From the NCBI GenBank assembly GCA_902779315.1, contig CACZBC010000020.1, positions 1 through 38,309 of the forward strand: a stretch of 38,309 bases of DNA. Direction: 5' to 3'. The first letter of the stretch is position 1, and each line of letters starts with the position of its first letter. A program made the position numbers and the translations under genes. The DNA comes from an uncultured Bacteroidales bacterium. Its GTDB lineage: Bacteria; Bacteroidota; Bacteroidia; Bacteroidales; Bacteroidaceae. Under the pieces are notes generated by a model. The model was not told the DNA's origin and did no database searches. It worked only from the letters and a program-made list of their open reading frames with translations. Below, in pieces: positions 7,541-14,766 of the stretch.

Positions 7541-8064
7541 AGGAACTCATTAAAAGATTGATACGAGCCTTGCTGACTCCTTTCCGTAGGCGTTATCAGA
7601 AGCGCAACGGAACCACCTCGAATCAGCCTCGACGCGAGTTGCCGAACGATGCCTGGTTGGGTGAAGTTTCGCAGATGTTGCGGGAGGGGAAACCTTACGC
7701 CATCTATGTCAAGGGCTACAGTATGCGTCCCTTCATCGAGCACACTCGCGACCGTGTCTTCCTCGAGAAGCGCGACACATACGACATCGGCGATGCTGTA
7801 CTTGCTCAGATTGCTCCTGGCCATTATGTCCTGCATCGTATCATCGAGAAGCAGGGCGACAACCTGACCTTGCAAGGCGATGGAAACCTGAAAGGCGTGG
7901 AGCTTTGTAAGGAAGGGGATGTGAGTGGTGTCGTAACGCAATACATCCGTCCGAATCGTATCATTCCGGCTGACGACCCCAAGCTCGTTCGTCGCATCAA
8001 GTTGTGGCGAAAGTTGCGACCAATCAGAAGATATTTGCTTTTAATTTATAACTCAATAAGATGA
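7537..8064 (+). CDS. S24/S26-family peptidase-like protein
   Basis: The 175-residue product has the signal-peptidase/LexA-like fold signature YVKGYSMRPFI with the likely nucleophile Ser62, then RDRVFLEK, GDAVLAQ and YVLHRII. His100 stands where bacterial type I signal peptidases usually have Lys, as in the SipW/archaeal type that uses Ser-His. There is no convincing membrane anchor; the N-terminus is a basic amphipathic stretch. A longer frame opens at 7486, but the ATG at 7537 makes an ATGA overlap with the kinase-like gene, like the other junctions in this set, and is preferred. Its target could be a peptide bound by the PqqD-like protein; that is inference. Confidence 0.85.
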   Translation: MKELIKRLIRALLTPFRRRYQKRNGTTSNQPRRELPNDAWLGEVSQMLREGKPYAIYVKGYSMRPFIEHTRDRVFLEKRDTYDIGDAVLAQIAPGHYVLHRIIEKQGDNLTLQGDGNLKGVELCKEGDVSGVVTQYIRPNRIIPADDPKLVRRIKLWRKLRPIRRYLLLIYNSIR

Positions 8065-8327
8065 AAATCAAGAAAGGATTTGAACTTCGCGAGGTTTGCG
8101 GTGAACACATCATCGTAGCTTACGGCAGAGAGAATATCGACTTTAACAAAGTCATCAGTCTCAACGAATCGGCTTCCTTCCTTTGGAAGAACATCGTCGA
8201 CAAGGACTTCGATGCCGAGACGATGGCTGGGTTGCTTCAGCAGGAATATGAGGTGGATGCCGAGACTGCTTTGAAGGATGCTCAGGCTTTGCTCGACGAA
8301 TGGACAAAGGTGGGGCTGACGGAGTAG
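8061..8327 (+). CDS. PqqD-like peptide-binding protein
   Basis: An 88-residue protein of the PqqD family, the winged-helix RiPP recognition element that binds leader peptides of modified peptides. Typical features are the N-terminal beta strands (FELREVCGEHIIVA), the ISLNESASFLW motif and the helical C-terminal part rich in Asp/Glu/Leu. It starts with an ATGA overlap (8061-8064). There is no radical SAM enzyme, no pqqA-like gene and no PQQ pathway in the window, so the gene symbol pqqD is not used. A small precursor peptide gene was looked for in the adjacent gaps and not found. Confidence 0.9.
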   Translation: MKIKKGFELREVCGEHIIVAYGRENIDFNKVISLNESASFLWKNIVDKDFDAETMAGLLQQEYEVDAETALKDAQALLDEWTKVGLTE

Positions 8328-8352
8328 TTCACAATTAGTTTATTGTTAGGTC

Positions 8353-10260
8353 ATGCTGCTGGAGTTTCTGCAGGACATGGGCGATACGTTGAGGTTGCCT
8401 GTCACGTTCGTCATCATCGAGTTCATCGGCACATTTGCCTTTGCCATCTCTGGCGTTCGTCTGTCCTCGACCAAGCAGTTCGACATCTTCGGAGCTTGGA
8501 TTGTGGGTATGGCGACTGCTATTGGTGGCGGAACGATTCGTGACCTCATGCTTGGCGTCAATCCCTTTTGGATGACGAATGGCAGCTATTTTGTCTGCTG
8601 TGCCCTTGCGGTGTTGGCTGTGGGGATGTTCGGCAAATACATTATCCACCACAACTATACTTGGTTCATTTTCGACACGATAGGTCTTGCCCTTTTCAAT
8701 GTTGTCGGCCTTGAGAAAGCACTTACTTTCGGTCATCCTTATTGGGTGGCGATTACGATGGGAGCCGTGACTGGTGCTGGAGGCGGCATCATTCGCGATG
8801 TCCTGATGAACGACGTTCCGCTCATTTTCCGTAGCGAGATTTATGCCCTTGCTTGCGTGGCTGGAGGCTTGGTTTATGTGGCCTGTCTGGAACTCGGATT
8901 GAGTGTTGAGATTAGTGCTCTGCTGAGTTCGTTCATCGTGATTCTGATTCGCATTCTTGCCGTCAAGTTCCATTGGCAATTGCCCGTCCTGAAAGGCGAG
9001 GACAAGCCGTCAAACAACGAAAGTAACATCCTTCGCGTCATCATCCTTCTGTTGTCTGTTGTCAGTTGTCCGTTGTGCGCAAACGCCCAGGTTCAGCAAG
9101 TCTTCAATCGCAACATCAAGACACTTACCCTGACTGTTGACGACGACCCGACTTTGCCGCCGTATCTCGCTTTGAGAGGTCATCAGCATATTGATATCGA
9201 GTGGGACGAGATGAGCCATGAATACAAGCGCTACCGTTACCATATCGACCATTGCGATTGGGATTGGCAGCCGACTGACGACATCTTCGAGAGTGATTTT
9301 CTGGAAGGCCTGAACGACCAGCTGATCGAGGACTTCGAGAAGAGTTTCAACACCACTCAAATCTATACGCACTACCGGCTACGCGTTCCATCGAAAGAGA
9401 TTCGGCTTCGACTGAGCGGCAATTATCGCGTCCGCATTTACGAAGAGGACTCGGAGGACGAGCCCGTCTTGGAGGCACGCTTCTGCATTTACGAGCGCGA
9501 GGCTGGTATCATCGCAGAACTGAGCAGCAACACTGATATCGACTTCAATGACCGCCATCAGCAAATGACGCTCTCCGTCGGATTCGGAGGCCTGCAAGTC
9601 TTCGACCCTCAAAGGGAACTGAAAGTCATCGTCATGCAGAATCGTCGTTGGGACAGCAGGATAGAGGGGCTGGTGCCCAATGTCCGCAAAGCCAACGGAA
9701 TCGAGTTCACGCACAACCGCAGTCTTATCTTCCCTGCTGGCAACGAATACCATCGCTTCGAGATTCTGGATGTGCATCGGACGGCTACAGGTGTGGACCG
9801 AATCGACTGGTTCGAGCCTTACTATCATGCCACACTCTTTCCTGCCGTCGTAGACAATTCCTACAGTTATGCCGAGGACCAGAACGGTGTTTATGTTGTG
9901 AGGAGCTCGGACAACTACGATGACTGGACGACGGCCGAATACGTTGTGGTTCATTTCTTCTTGGAGACACCTCGTTTACCTGGAGGCGACGTCTATGTGA
10001 GTGGCTGGTGGACGGGCCAGACATTCAATCCCGACTGCAAGATGGAGTACGATGCCGAGCACGGATACTACCATGCAGCCATCTTGCTCAAGCAGGGCTA
10101 TTATAGCTACGAGTTCATCCAAAAGGACGGACTGACGCAGCGAACGATGGGCAGCTTCTTCGAGACCGAAAACGAGTATGAGGTGCTTGTCTACTATCGT
10201 CAGCAAGGTTCCCGCTATGACCGCTTGGCTGGTTACAGCATCATGCACAATGCAATGTGA
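8353..10260 (+). CDS. Fusion of a TRIC cation channel and a T9SS plug (DUF5103) protein
   Basis: One open frame of 635 codons. Residues about 12-215 are a UPF0126/TRIC-type channel with seven hydrophobic segments and the repeated signature AIGGGTIRD and GAGGGIIRD; the section ends RILAVKFHWQLP, where stand-alone proteins end. Residues 226-246 (starting ILRVIILLL, ending CANAQ) look exactly like a signal peptide, and residues 250-635 match DUF5103, the protein proposed to plug the SprA translocon of type IX secretion. No ATG lies near the second part. Each half is complete, so this appears to be two genes joined in frame. A 7-bp tandem array (9051-9078) sits in the junction. Confidence 0.88.
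   Translation: MLLEFLQDMGDTLRLPVTFVIIEFIGTFAFAISGVRLSSTKQFDIFGAWIVGMATAIGGGTIRDLMLGVNPFWMTNGSYFVCCALAVLAVGMFGKYIIHHNYTWFIFDTIGLALFNVVGLEKALTFGHPYWVAITMGAVTGAGGGIIRDVLMNDVPLIFRSEIYALACVAGGLVYVACLELGLSVEISALLSSFIVILIRILAVKFHWQLPVLKGEDKPSNNESNILRVIILLLSVVSCPLCANAQVQQVFNRNIKTLTLTVDDDPTLPPYLALRGHQHIDIEWDEMSHEYKRYRYHIDHCDWDWQPTDDIFESDFLEGLNDQLIEDFEKSFNTTQIYTHYRLRVPSKEIRLRLSGNYRVRIYEEDSEDEPVLEARFCIYEREAGIIAELSSNTDIDFNDRHQQMTLSVGFGGLQVFDPQRELKVIVMQNRRWDSRIEGLVPNVRKANGIEFTHNRSLIFPAGNEYHRFEILDVHRTATGVDRIDWFEPYYHATLFPAVVDNSYSYAEDQNGVYVVRSSDNYDDWTTAEYVVVHFFLETPRLPGGDVYVSGWWTGQTFNPDCKMEYDAEHGYYHAAILLKQGYYSYEFIQKDGLTQRTMGSFFETENEYEVLVYYRQQGSRYDRLAGYSIMHNAM
9051..9078 (+). repeat. 7-bp tandem array in the TRIC/plug junction
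   Basis: Four heptamers, GTTGTCT, GTTGTCA, GTTGTCC and GTTGTGC, encode part of the signal-like segment. The same heptamer family occurs on the opposite strand in lysA. Confidence 0.85.
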
Positions 10261-10304
10261 TTTTGTGATTTTGTGACAAAGTGACAAAGTGACATCGTGA
10301 CATT
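10257..10304 (+). repeat. 8-bp tandem array (GTGANNNN x6)
   Basis: Six 8-bp units: GTGATTTT twice, GTGACAAA twice, GTGACATC and GTGACATT. The first unit contains the stop codon of the fusion gene. The last two units form the left arm of an 18-bp perfect inverted repeat whose right arm is at 10464-10481. Confidence 0.9.
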
Positions 10305-10463
10305 AAGCTCCATCCAAATTGCAAACATGCCTGTAGTATAACGTAAGTTATTATATATTAATATATTATAATATTATATTATAATTACTATAATAATATG
10401 TAGTATATCCCTTTATTGTTATTGATGGGCATTCCGAGAAAAATGGACAAACCCGCATCCACC

Positions 10464-10496
10464 TTAATGTCACGATGTCACGATGTCATATGTCAC
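10464..10496 (-). repeat. Inverted partner of the GTGAC array
   Basis: GTCAC-type 8-bp units on the + strand are the reverse complement of the array at 10257-10304. Positions 10464-10481 pair perfectly with 10289-10306 (18 bp), enclosing a 157-bp AT-rich interval. Confidence 0.85.
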
Positions 10497-10603
10497 ACTT
10501 TGAGGGAAGTACCATTGAAAATCTGGCAGTTAGCAAACGGACGATGCGGGGGAATGCTGAAAAACACGTAAATTAGGTTGATTCGGGCAGCGTAAAACGT
10601 AAA

Positions 10604-10669
10604 CGACACACGTTAAAATAGCCAACGACACACGTTAAAATAGCCAACGACACACGTTAAGTTTGAAAC
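10604..10669 (+). repeat. Array B, variant of the 22-bp repeat family
   Basis: Three units of 22 bp. The first two are identical, with core CACACGTTAAAAT and end AGCCAA; the third diverges after CACACGTTA. The scaffold (CGNCACAC ... AAAT.GCCAA) matches the other arrays, but the centre is GTTA instead of TAGT. Confidence 0.85.
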
Positions 10670-10727
10670 TTCACTGTGCTGCATTTTTCTCAAAATTGCG
10701 TTCTGATTACCAAAAATTGGCCTTCTC

Positions 10728-10758
10728 TTTGTGTTCTCAGCTTTTTTGTGTAACTTTG
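10728..10758 (+). promoter_or_regulatory. Promoter of the AmpG-like gene
   Basis: TTTG at 10728-10731, 19 bp, TAACTTTG at 10751-10758; the ATG is 20 bp further on. Confidence 0.78.
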
Positions 10759-10778
10759 TGCCATAAATACCAGATTAC

Positions 10779-12029
10779 ATGAAAACGACAAAACCGCTTC
10801 TTTGGGTGCCCAGTCTCTATCTGGGCGAATCGCTTCCTTACGCAGCTGTGATGCTGATGTCGCTCGTCCTCTATCAGGAGATGGGCTTGACCGATACGCA
10901 AATCACGCTCTATACGGGCTGGCTGGGCTTGCCTTGGGTGATTAAACCACTTTGGAGCCCCATCGTGGACGGCATCAAGACGAAGCGTTGGTGGATTCTC
11001 GCCATGCAGTTGCTCATCGGGGCTGCGCTGGCGGCGTTGGCTTTCACTTTGCCCACCAGTTTCTGGCTTCAAGCCTCGCTTGCCCTGTTCATGCTGATTG
11101 CCTTCAGCAGCGCCACTCACGACATTTGTGCCGACGGTTTCTACATCCTCGGCCTTTCGAATAAGGATCAGGAACTCTATGTCGGCCTCCGCAATACCTT
11201 CTACCGCATCGGAATGGTGCTGGGGCAGGGTGGTCTCGTCATGCTGGCTGGCCTTTTGCAGAAGAGCGAGATGAGCATTCCGCTTTCGTGGAGCATAACA
11301 TTCCTCGCCGTTGCTGGTCTGATGTTGATGCTTGCAGCTTATCATTGGAAAGCGCTTCCTCAGCCTGATTCCGACACCCCTAAAGGGGAGAAACTCAATG
11401 TGTTGGAGGATTTTGGAATGACATTGAAGGTCTTCTTTACGAAGCCGCACCTCATCACGGCTTTGCTCTTCATCCTGCTTTTCCGTTTGCCTGAAGGACT
11501 TTTGACGAAGATTGTGCCCCTTTTTCTGAAGCGAACAATTGCAGAGGGCGGCTTGGCGCTCACGGATGTACAATACGGCTTTGTCTATGGCACTTTGGGT
11601 GTGATCGGTTTGCTTGGAGGCGGTATTGTCGGTGGTTGGCTTGTGTCGAAATTCGGGCTCAAGAAGATGCTATGGCCACTCGTGCTATGCATCACTTTGC
11701 CTGACATCGTTTATGTCTATCTTAGCTACATCCAGTCGCAAAGTCTGCCTCTCATCGCAACTTGCGTCTTCATCGAGCAGGTGGGCTACGGATTGGGCTT
11801 CACGGCCTACACGCTCTATCTCGTCAGCTTCTCTCATGGCGAACGAAGTACCTCCGTATTCTCGTTCTGCACGGCTTTCCAATACCTTGGTGGCGTGATG
11901 CTGCCAGGCATGGTGAGCGGTTGGATGTCCGACCAGATGGGCTATCAGCAGTTTTTTATTGCAGTGATGGGCTTCTGCCTAGTCACCTTTGCAGTTACGG
12001 CCTTAGTGAAATTACCAAAAGAGAGTTGA
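10779..12029 (+). CDS. MFS permease, AmpG-like
   Basis: A 416-residue major facilitator with about 12 membrane segments. The N-terminal part (LYLGESLPYAAV, YTGWLGLPWVIKPLWSPIVD) and FSSATHDICADGFYI match AmpG-like muropeptide importers, which return anhydro-muropeptides to the cytoplasm for wall recycling. The next gene, one base downstream, encodes a DUF1460 amidase-type protein, which fits peptidoglycan turnover. The central loop contains SDTPKGEK, encoded by a small CCCCTAAAGGGG palindrome. The exact substrate is inferred. Confidence 0.87.
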   Translation: MKTTKPLLWVPSLYLGESLPYAAVMLMSLVLYQEMGLTDTQITLYTGWLGLPWVIKPLWSPIVDGIKTKRWWILAMQLLIGAALAALAFTLPTSFWLQASLALFMLIAFSSATHDICADGFYILGLSNKDQELYVGLRNTFYRIGMVLGQGGLVMLAGLLQKSEMSIPLSWSITFLAVAGLMLMLAAYHWKALPQPDSDTPKGEKLNVLEDFGMTLKVFFTKPHLITALLFILLFRLPEGLLTKIVPLFLKRTIAEGGLALTDVQYGFVYGTLGVIGLLGGGIVGGWLVSKFGLKKMLWPLVLCITLPDIVYVYLSYIQSQSLPLIATCVFIEQVGYGLGFTAYTLYLVSFSHGERSTSVFSFCTAFQYLGGVMLPGMVSGWMSDQMGYQQFFIAVMGFCLVTFAVTALVKLPKES

Positions 12030-12030
12030 T

Positions 12031-12894
12031 ATGAAAGGAGTTTTTGCCATAATATGTTGTTGGTTCGTCTGCCTTCAGATTAGCAGTCAGAACAGCCCTG
12101 TCAGTTATACAAAGGAGGATAGTCTTCGAGTCGTTGAACTATTAGAGAAAGGTTCAAAAGCCCCTGCAAATGAAGTGCTTACCATCTTCTATGCGAAGCA
12201 ATTGATGAACCTTCCTTATGTGGCTCATACGCTTGAAATCGAGAACATGGAAGAGCATCTTGCCATCAATCTGCAGAGCCTCGATTGCACCACTTTGGTC
12301 GAGAATTGTTGCGCTCTCGCCCTCACAACTCTTCACGGTAGCAAAAGTTGGAAAGACTACCTTTCCTGGCTTCGGAAACTACGATACGATGCGGGGAAAA
12401 TAGACGGTTACAAGAGTCGCAACCACTACTTCAGCCAGTGGATTCAGTCAGGTACGAAGCTCGGTTTGGTCAAGGAAGTGGTGCCTCCAACCAACATCTC
12501 TGTGCCGATGAAACTCAGCTTGACCTATATGAGCGAACATCCAGATTCTTATCCATTGCTCAAAGTCGATATGGCAGAGCGCAAACTCATTGCTGAGATG
12601 GAGAAACGCGCTTCAGGAGCCACCGTCCGCTATATTCCGAAGGAAAGGGTGGGGGACAGTAAGAAGGTGCTCAGCTGCGTCAAGGACGGCGATATCATTG
12701 CCATCACGACAAACAAGAAAGGCCTCGATGTCAGTCATGTGGGCTTTGCAGTTTGGGGGAAGGACGGCAAGCTTCATCTGCTCAATGCAAGTAGTATCCA
12801 CAAGAAAGTCGTTCTCGAACCTATGACGCTCTATCAATACATGCAGAAACATCCTGTCCAAACGGGCATTAGAGTCATCCGACTGCAAAAATGA
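12031..12894 (+). CDS. DUF1460 protein, NlpC/P60-like amidase
   Basis: A 287-residue secreted protein with a signal peptide (about 1-20) and the DUF1460 pattern: NLPYVAHTLE, then LDCTTLVEN with the probable catalytic Cys86, and DVSHVGFAVW with His236. Members resemble papain-like peptidoglycan amidases or endopeptidases. It follows the AmpG-like gene by one base and overlaps the flavoprotein gene by ATGA (12891-12894). Acting on wall fragments before their import by the permease is a reasonable inference. Confidence 0.9.
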   Translation: MKGVFAIICCWFVCLQISSQNSPVSYTKEDSLRVVELLEKGSKAPANEVLTIFYAKQLMNLPYVAHTLEIENMEEHLAINLQSLDCTTLVENCCALALTTLHGSKSWKDYLSWLRKLRYDAGKIDGYKSRNHYFSQWIQSGTKLGLVKEVVPPTNISVPMKLSLTYMSEHPDSYPLLKVDMAERKLIAEMEKRASGATVRYIPKERVGDSKKVLSCVKDGDIIAITTNKKGLDVSHVGFAVWGKDGKLHLLNASSIHKKVVLEPMTLYQYMQKHPVQTGIRVIRLQK

Positions 12895-14111
12895 AGATAT
12901 GTATCATCGGAGCTGGAGCGGCAGGTTGCTTTTGTTCTATCCTGTTGAAGCGCAAGTTGCCTGAGGCAGTTGTCGAGGTCTTCGAAGCTGGTAAACGCCC
13001 ATTAGCAAAGGTCGCAATAACAGGAGGAGGCCGTTGCAACCTCACTAATTCTTTCCGACAAATCAAGCAACTCAAGCAGGCTTATCCTCGAGGCGAACAG
13101 CTCATGAAGCGTGCTTTGCGCAATTGGAGCCAAGAAGACACGATGGATTGGTTCGAGGGGGAAGGTGTTCGACTTGTCACGCAAGAAGATGAGTGCGTTT
13201 TCCCCGCTTCGCAAGATGCCATGCAGATAGTCAGAACACTCTTGCGTTGCATGAAAGAAGAAGGCGTCATTCTGCATAATTTACAAAGAATCAACGATAT
13301 AAGCCCTGAGCGAGGAGGCTACTCCGTCTCTTTTGCCGATGAGAACATGAAGGCTCGTCACTTCGACAAAGTGGTTTGTGCGATGGGAGGTTTGCCCACA
13401 ATGGAACGCTTTTCTCTCTTTCGTCATTTAAGCGGCCTGACCATAGTAAAGCCTGTTCCATCGCTCTTTACATTCTGCATTAAGGACAGCAGTTTGACGA
13501 GTTTGATGGGGTGTGTAGTTGAGCCAGTTACGACAAGCATAGCAGGCACAAAAATGCGTGCTGAAGGGGCTTTGCTCATTACACATTGGGGCGTGAGCGG
13601 ACCAGCCATTCTTCGTCTCTCCAGCTATGCTGCCAGGTATCTTGCAGAGCAGAATTATCAGGCACAACTTTGCATCAATTGGCTCAACACCCAAAGCGAA
13701 CAGGAAGCTCTGTCACAACTCCATGAATATCAACAGGAAAGCGCTCGTCGGCAAGTTGCGAATGAATACCCTCGCCAGTTCTCTGCAAAGCTTTGGCAAC
13801 ATTTGCTCATTCGTGCTCATATTGACCTGCAGAAGCGTTGGAACGAGCTTTCTCAGCGTGACCTGAACCGCCTTTGTGCAACACTCACGTCCGACGTCTA
13901 TCAGATAGAAGGCAAAGGTCAGTACAAGGAAGAGTTCGTCACTTGTGGTGGCATAGATCTGGCTTGCATCAACATCAGTACGCTCGAGGCTCGTCTTCAT
14001 CCAGGCCTTTATTTTGCAGGCGAACTGCTTGATGTTGACGGCATTACGGGTGGCTTCAATTTGCAGGCAGCCTGGAGCATGGCAGCAGTCGTGGCAAAGA
14101 ATTTTGGCTAA
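12891..14111 (+). CDS. BaiN/HI0933-type NAD(P)/FAD-dependent oxidoreductase
   Basis: A 406-residue flavoprotein. The FAD-binding Rossmann motif IIGAGAAG is at the N-terminus, followed by the family signature ITGGGRCNLTN and the C-terminal DVDGITGGFNLQAAWSMA that closes on FAD. The family is widespread; its physiological reaction is generally unknown. A 4-bp overlap links it to the DUF1460 gene upstream, and the transferase gene begins 52 bp downstream. Confidence 0.93.
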   Translation: MKICIIGAGAAGCFCSILLKRKLPEAVVEVFEAGKRPLAKVAITGGGRCNLTNSFRQIKQLKQAYPRGEQLMKRALRNWSQEDTMDWFEGEGVRLVTQEDECVFPASQDAMQIVRTLLRCMKEEGVILHNLQRINDISPERGGYSVSFADENMKARHFDKVVCAMGGLPTMERFSLFRHLSGLTIVKPVPSLFTFCIKDSSLTSLMGCVVEPVTTSIAGTKMRAEGALLITHWGVSGPAILRLSSYAARYLAEQNYQAQLCINWLNTQSEQEALSQLHEYQQESARRQVANEYPRQFSAKLWQHLLIRAHIDLQKRWNELSQRDLNRLCATLTSDVYQIEGKGQYKEEFVTCGGIDLACINISTLEARLHPGLYFAGELLDVDGITGGFNLQAAWSMAAVVAKNFG

Positions 14112-14163
14112 ATGTTTGGCAGTTGTCGCTTTTCTTCGTAACTTCGCTCTCGCTAAGACAGAA

Positions 14164-14766
14164 ATGCATACCTATTCAATACAAATGCTTTGCATCAACG
14201 ACCATATTGCCGACCTGAGTGAAGAGCAAACCGAAAAGCTCATCAACTTCTTGCCAGAATGGCGTCGGGAACAGGCTTTGCGCTTCAGGCATTTGCAGGG
14301 CAGGAAGGAGTGCGCCGTCGGATATATCGAACTATTGAGAGGTCTTCGAGAACAATTCGGAATAAAGGAGAAGCCAACTTTTGCTTATAACGAGCATGGC
14401 AAGCCTTTTCTGCCAGAACATCCTGATATTCACTTCAGTATCAGCCATTGCAAAGAGGCTGTCGGGTGCTTCGTCAGCAATCGCCCTTGTGGTTTGGATA
14501 TCGAGCGCATTCGAGTTGCAAAGGAAGACCTCGTTCGCCATACAATGAGCCCTGAAGAGACTAAGGAAATATTCTCCTCGAAGTGGCCAGACATAGTCTT
14601 TACTCGGCTTTGGACACAGAAAGAGGCAGTCTTGAAACTCAAGGGAACAGGTCTTGTCGACGACCTTCATTCCGTCCTCAATCCCAGCAATATGCTAGGT
14701 ATTGAACTCCAAACGACAGAAAACCCCTATATGGGATACATATTCACTATAGCCAAACAATTATGA
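14164..14766 (+). CDS. Sfp-type 4'-phosphopantetheinyl transferase
   Basis: A 200-residue enzyme that loads phosphopantetheine from CoA onto carrier proteins. Key motifs are FSISHCKEAVGCFV, CGLDIERI (metal ligands Asp112 and Glu114) and WTQKEAVLKLKGTGL (Lys153, Glu154). A longer frame opens at 14014 inside the preceding gene, but the Met at 14164 gives the family's normal start. The stop overlaps the GH130 start as ATGA (14763-14766). No polyketide or peptide synthetase is near, so the target may be a fatty-acid or aryl-polyene carrier encoded elsewhere. Confidence 0.9.
   Translation: MHTYSIQMLCINDHIADLSEEQTEKLINFLPEWRREQALRFRHLQGRKECAVGYIELLRGLREQFGIKEKPTFAYNEHGKPFLPEHPDIHFSISHCKEAVGCFVSNRPCGLDIERIRVAKEDLVRHTMSPEETKEIFSSKWPDIVFTRLWTQKEAVLKLKGTGLVDDLHSVLNPSNMLGIELQTTENPYMGYIFTIAKQL

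Larger units (their letters stand above)
10261..10778 (+). other. Intergenic region with inverted short repeats, AT core and a 22-bp array
   Basis: No gene is recognised in these 518 bases. In order it holds the GTGANNNN array, an AT-rich core of about 80 bp (10340-10420), an inverted set of the same 8-bp repeat (about 10464-10496), the variant 22-bp array B (10604-10669) and the promoter of the AmpG-like gene. Confidence 0.8.

Noticed and set aside
8061-8327. PQQ biosynthesis
   Set aside because: Only a PqqD-like binder is present; no pqqA, radical SAM pqqE or pqqC is found in the window.
10340-10420. Replication origin in the AT-rich stretch
   Set aside because: No DnaA-box cluster and no dnaA, dnaN or partition gene nearby; AT content alone is weak evidence.
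14014-14163. Longer start of the phosphopantetheinyl transferase
   Set aside because: This part overlaps the flavoprotein gene and has no similarity to the transferase family.
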